Shown here one piece after another: positions 7,493 through 8,773 of a DNA stretch of 8,773 nucleotides. Source of the stretch: Bordetella parapertussis (GTDB lineage Bacteria; Pseudomonadota; Gammaproteobacteria; Burkholderiales; Burkholderiaceae_C); assembly GCA_945907335.1 (NCBI GenBank), contig CAMDSU010000067.1, forward strand, positions 1 through 8,773. Direction: 5' to 3'. The notes under the pieces are model-generated. The model did no database searches. It had not been told where the DNA came from and worked only from the letters and a program-made list of their open reading frames with translations. A program made the position numbers and the translations under genes. How positions within the stretch are numbered: position 1 is the first letter of the stretch; each line of letters begins with the position of its first letter.

Positions 7493-7498
7493 ATTGTA
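7493..7498 (-). promoter_or_regulatory. Candidate -10 element for tRNA-Ser
   Basis: On the minus strand TACAAT matches the TATAAT consensus at five of six positions and ends 9 nt before the first base of the tRNA, which places the start of transcription a couple of nucleotides upstream of it. No good -35 is seen at 16-18 nt. Confidence 0.5.
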
Positions 7499-7556
7499 AC
7501 AGTCGACTCCGAGGGTACACTTTAAGGTTTAGCAGTCAAGTACGGGAAACCGGCAC

Positions 7557-7560
7557 GGAG
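7557..7560 (+). promoter_or_regulatory. Ribosome binding site for the decarboxylase gene
   Basis: GGAG lies 6 nt before ATG 7567 and fixes this start over the in-frame TTG directly before it (7564). The gap from 7484 to 7566 must hold the promoter for this gene, back to back with the tRNA promoter. The only candidate seen is TTGTAA (7495-7500) with TACACT (7516-7521), whose 15-nt spacing is poor. Confidence 0.65.
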
Positions 7561-7566
7561 CAATTG

Positions 7567-8773
7567 ATGAAATTTCGTTTTCCCATCGTCATTATTGATG
7601 AAGATTTTCGTTCGGAAAATACGTCCGGTTTAGGCATTCGTGCCTTGGCACAAGCCATTGAAGGCGAGGGCTACGAAGTGATGGGTGTTACAAGTTATGG
7701 TGACCTGAGTCAGTTCGCTCAGCAACAGTCTCGTGCCAGTGCATTCATATTGTCGATTGATGATGAAGAATTCACTCCTGGGCCAGATTTGGACCCCGCT
7801 GTTTTGAATTTGCGCAATTTCATCGATGAAGTTCGACGCAAAAATGCCGATGTGCCCATTTATGTATACGGCGAAACAAAAACCTCTCGACATTTGCCGA
7901 ATGATATTTTGCGTGAGTTGCACGGCTTCATTCATATGTTTGAAGACACGCCAGAATTTGTCGCGCGTCACATCATTCGCGAAGCGAAAAGTTATTTGGA
8001 AGGCGTTCAACCTCCGTTTTTCAAAGCCTTGCTTGACTATGCCGAAGACGGTTCGTATTCATGGCATTGCCCCGGACATTCGGGCGGCGTGGCATTTCTG
8101 AAAAGCCCGGTGGGACAAATGTTCCATCAATTTTTTGGTGAAAACATGCTACGCGCTGACGTGTGTAACGCGGTTGAAGAATTGGGTCAACTGCTTGACC
8201 ATGATGGCGCCATTGGCGAGAGCGAGCGTAACGCTGCACGTATCTTCAATGCCGACCATTGTTTCTTTGTCACCAATGGAACCAGCACGTCAAACAAAAT
8301 TGTTTGGCATCACACCGTGGCCCCTGGTGATGTGGTGGTGGTCGACAGAAACTGCCATAAATCTGTATTGCACGCGATCATCATGACCGGTGCGATTCCC
8401 GTGTTTTTAAAGCCCACACGCAACCATTTCGGCATCATTGGCCCTATTCCGAAAAGTGAATTTGAGCCCGAGGCTATCAAAGCAAAAATTAAAGCCAATC
8501 CTTTGCTCAAGGGACAGGACTTTAAATCCATTAAGCCCAAGGTCATGACCTTGACACAGTCAACTTATGACGGTGTTTTGTACAACACTGAAACCATCAA
8601 AAATATGTTGGACGGGTATGTGCCCAATTTGCATTTTGATGAAGCTTGGTTGCCGCATGCTGCATTCCATCCTTTTTATGGCACTTACCATGCGATGGGA
8701 AAAAAACGCGCACGCCCTAAAAAAGCCATGGTGTATTCGACCCAATCGGTACACAAATTACTGGCGGGTATCA
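7567..8773 (+). CDS. Orn/Lys/Arg decarboxylase, PLP-dependent, 3' end cut by window
   Basis: Large fold-type I PLP enzyme of the inducible arginine/lysine/ornithine decarboxylase family, which makes a polyamine or diamine (agmatine, cadaverine or putrescine) from the amino acid and consumes a proton. 402 codons are present and open to the edge; the family is usually about 710-760 aa, so the C-terminal domain is missing. The N-terminal receiver-like wing domain (MKFRFPIVIIDEDFRSEN onward, to about residue 140) is followed by the PLP domain. The latter shows SWHCPGHSGG, FFVTNGTSTSNK (cofactor phosphate region), DRNCHKS, FDEAWLPHAAFHP with the Asp that contacts the pyridine nitrogen, and STQSVHKLLAG, whose Lys397 is the expected Schiff-base lysine. 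The sequence closely resembles the enzyme as remembered from Burkholderia-type genomes. Which of the three amino acids it uses cannot be told from this part, so no symbol is given. Confidence 0.93.
   Translation, partial: MKFRFPIVIIDEDFRSENTSGLGIRALAQAIEGEGYEVMGVTSYGDLSQFAQQQSRASAFILSIDDEEFTPGPDLDPAVLNLRNFIDEVRRKNADVPIYVYGETKTSRHLPNDILRELHGFIHMFEDTPEFVARHIIREAKSYLEGVQPPFFKALLDYAEDGSYSWHCPGHSGGVAFLKSPVGQMFHQFFGENMLRADVCNAVEELGQLLDHDGAIGESERNAARIFNADHCFFVTNGTSTSNKIVWHHTVAPGDVVVVDRNCHKSVLHAIIMTGAIPVFLKPTRNHFGIIGPIPKSEFEPEAIKAKIKANPLLKGQDFKSIKPKVMTLTQSTYDGVLYNTETIKNMLDGYVPNLHFDEAWLPHAAFHPFYGTYHAMGKKRARPKKAMVYSTQSVHKLLAGI

Noticed and set aside
7630..8010. Minus-strand open frame of 126 codons and similar frames opposite the decarboxylase and other genes
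   Set aside because: These are shadows of strongly conserved coding frames on the other strand and show no recognisable motifs or ribosome sites.

Overview
The window looks like ordinary chromosome from a betaproteobacterium, most likely order Burkholderiales. The evidence is the ftsH-folP-glmM gene order, a SixA of the 'LLWRHA' type, and a decarboxylase whose N-terminus reads as the Burkholderiales Orn/Lys/Arg decarboxylase. Base composition is moderate (by eye a little under 50% GC), which would fit a lower-GC lineage such as Polynucleobacter, Limnobacter or Hydromonas rather than Burkholderia itself. The genus is inference; the order-level call is fairly secure.

Layout. Positions 1-6590 are a dense rightward block of five genes. 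They are ftsH (membrane AAA+ zinc protease, 5' end cut off by the window), folP (dihydropteroate synthase), glmM (phosphoglucosamine mutase), ppk1 (polyphosphate kinase) and sixA (phosphohistidine phosphatase). Gaps are 1 to 28 nt, or a 1-nt overlap at ftsH/folP. A strong hairpin (1854-1877) sits right after ftsH and overlaps the N-terminal codons of folP, so either the folP start or the transcription unit deserves attention there. After sixA comes a roughly 98-nt AT-rich gap, then a very small lipoprotein gene (6689-6868, 59 aa) with a tandemly repeated EEKK tail.

From 6916 to 7483 the features are on the minus strand: a VOC-fold (glyoxalase/FosA-like) single-domain protein and, upstream of it, a complete tRNA-Ser(GGA) with encoded CCA. 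An inverted repeat lies between them. From 7567 to the right edge a PLP-dependent Orn/Lys/Arg decarboxylase runs rightward and is cut by the window just after its catalytic lysine region.

How the genes work together. The left block joins membrane protein quality control (FtsH), folate synthesis (FolP) and entry into peptidoglycan/LPS precursor synthesis (GlmM), a linkage also found in Escherichia coli. Polyphosphate synthesis (PPK1) and a protein-histidine phosphatase (SixA) are placed directly behind it. No mobile element, CRISPR array, integrase or obviously foreign gene was seen. I did not find a convincing new system. The points most worth a second look are the tight ppk1-sixA pair, the small repeat-tailed lipoprotein, the ftsH/folP hairpin and the divergent substrate loop of FolP.
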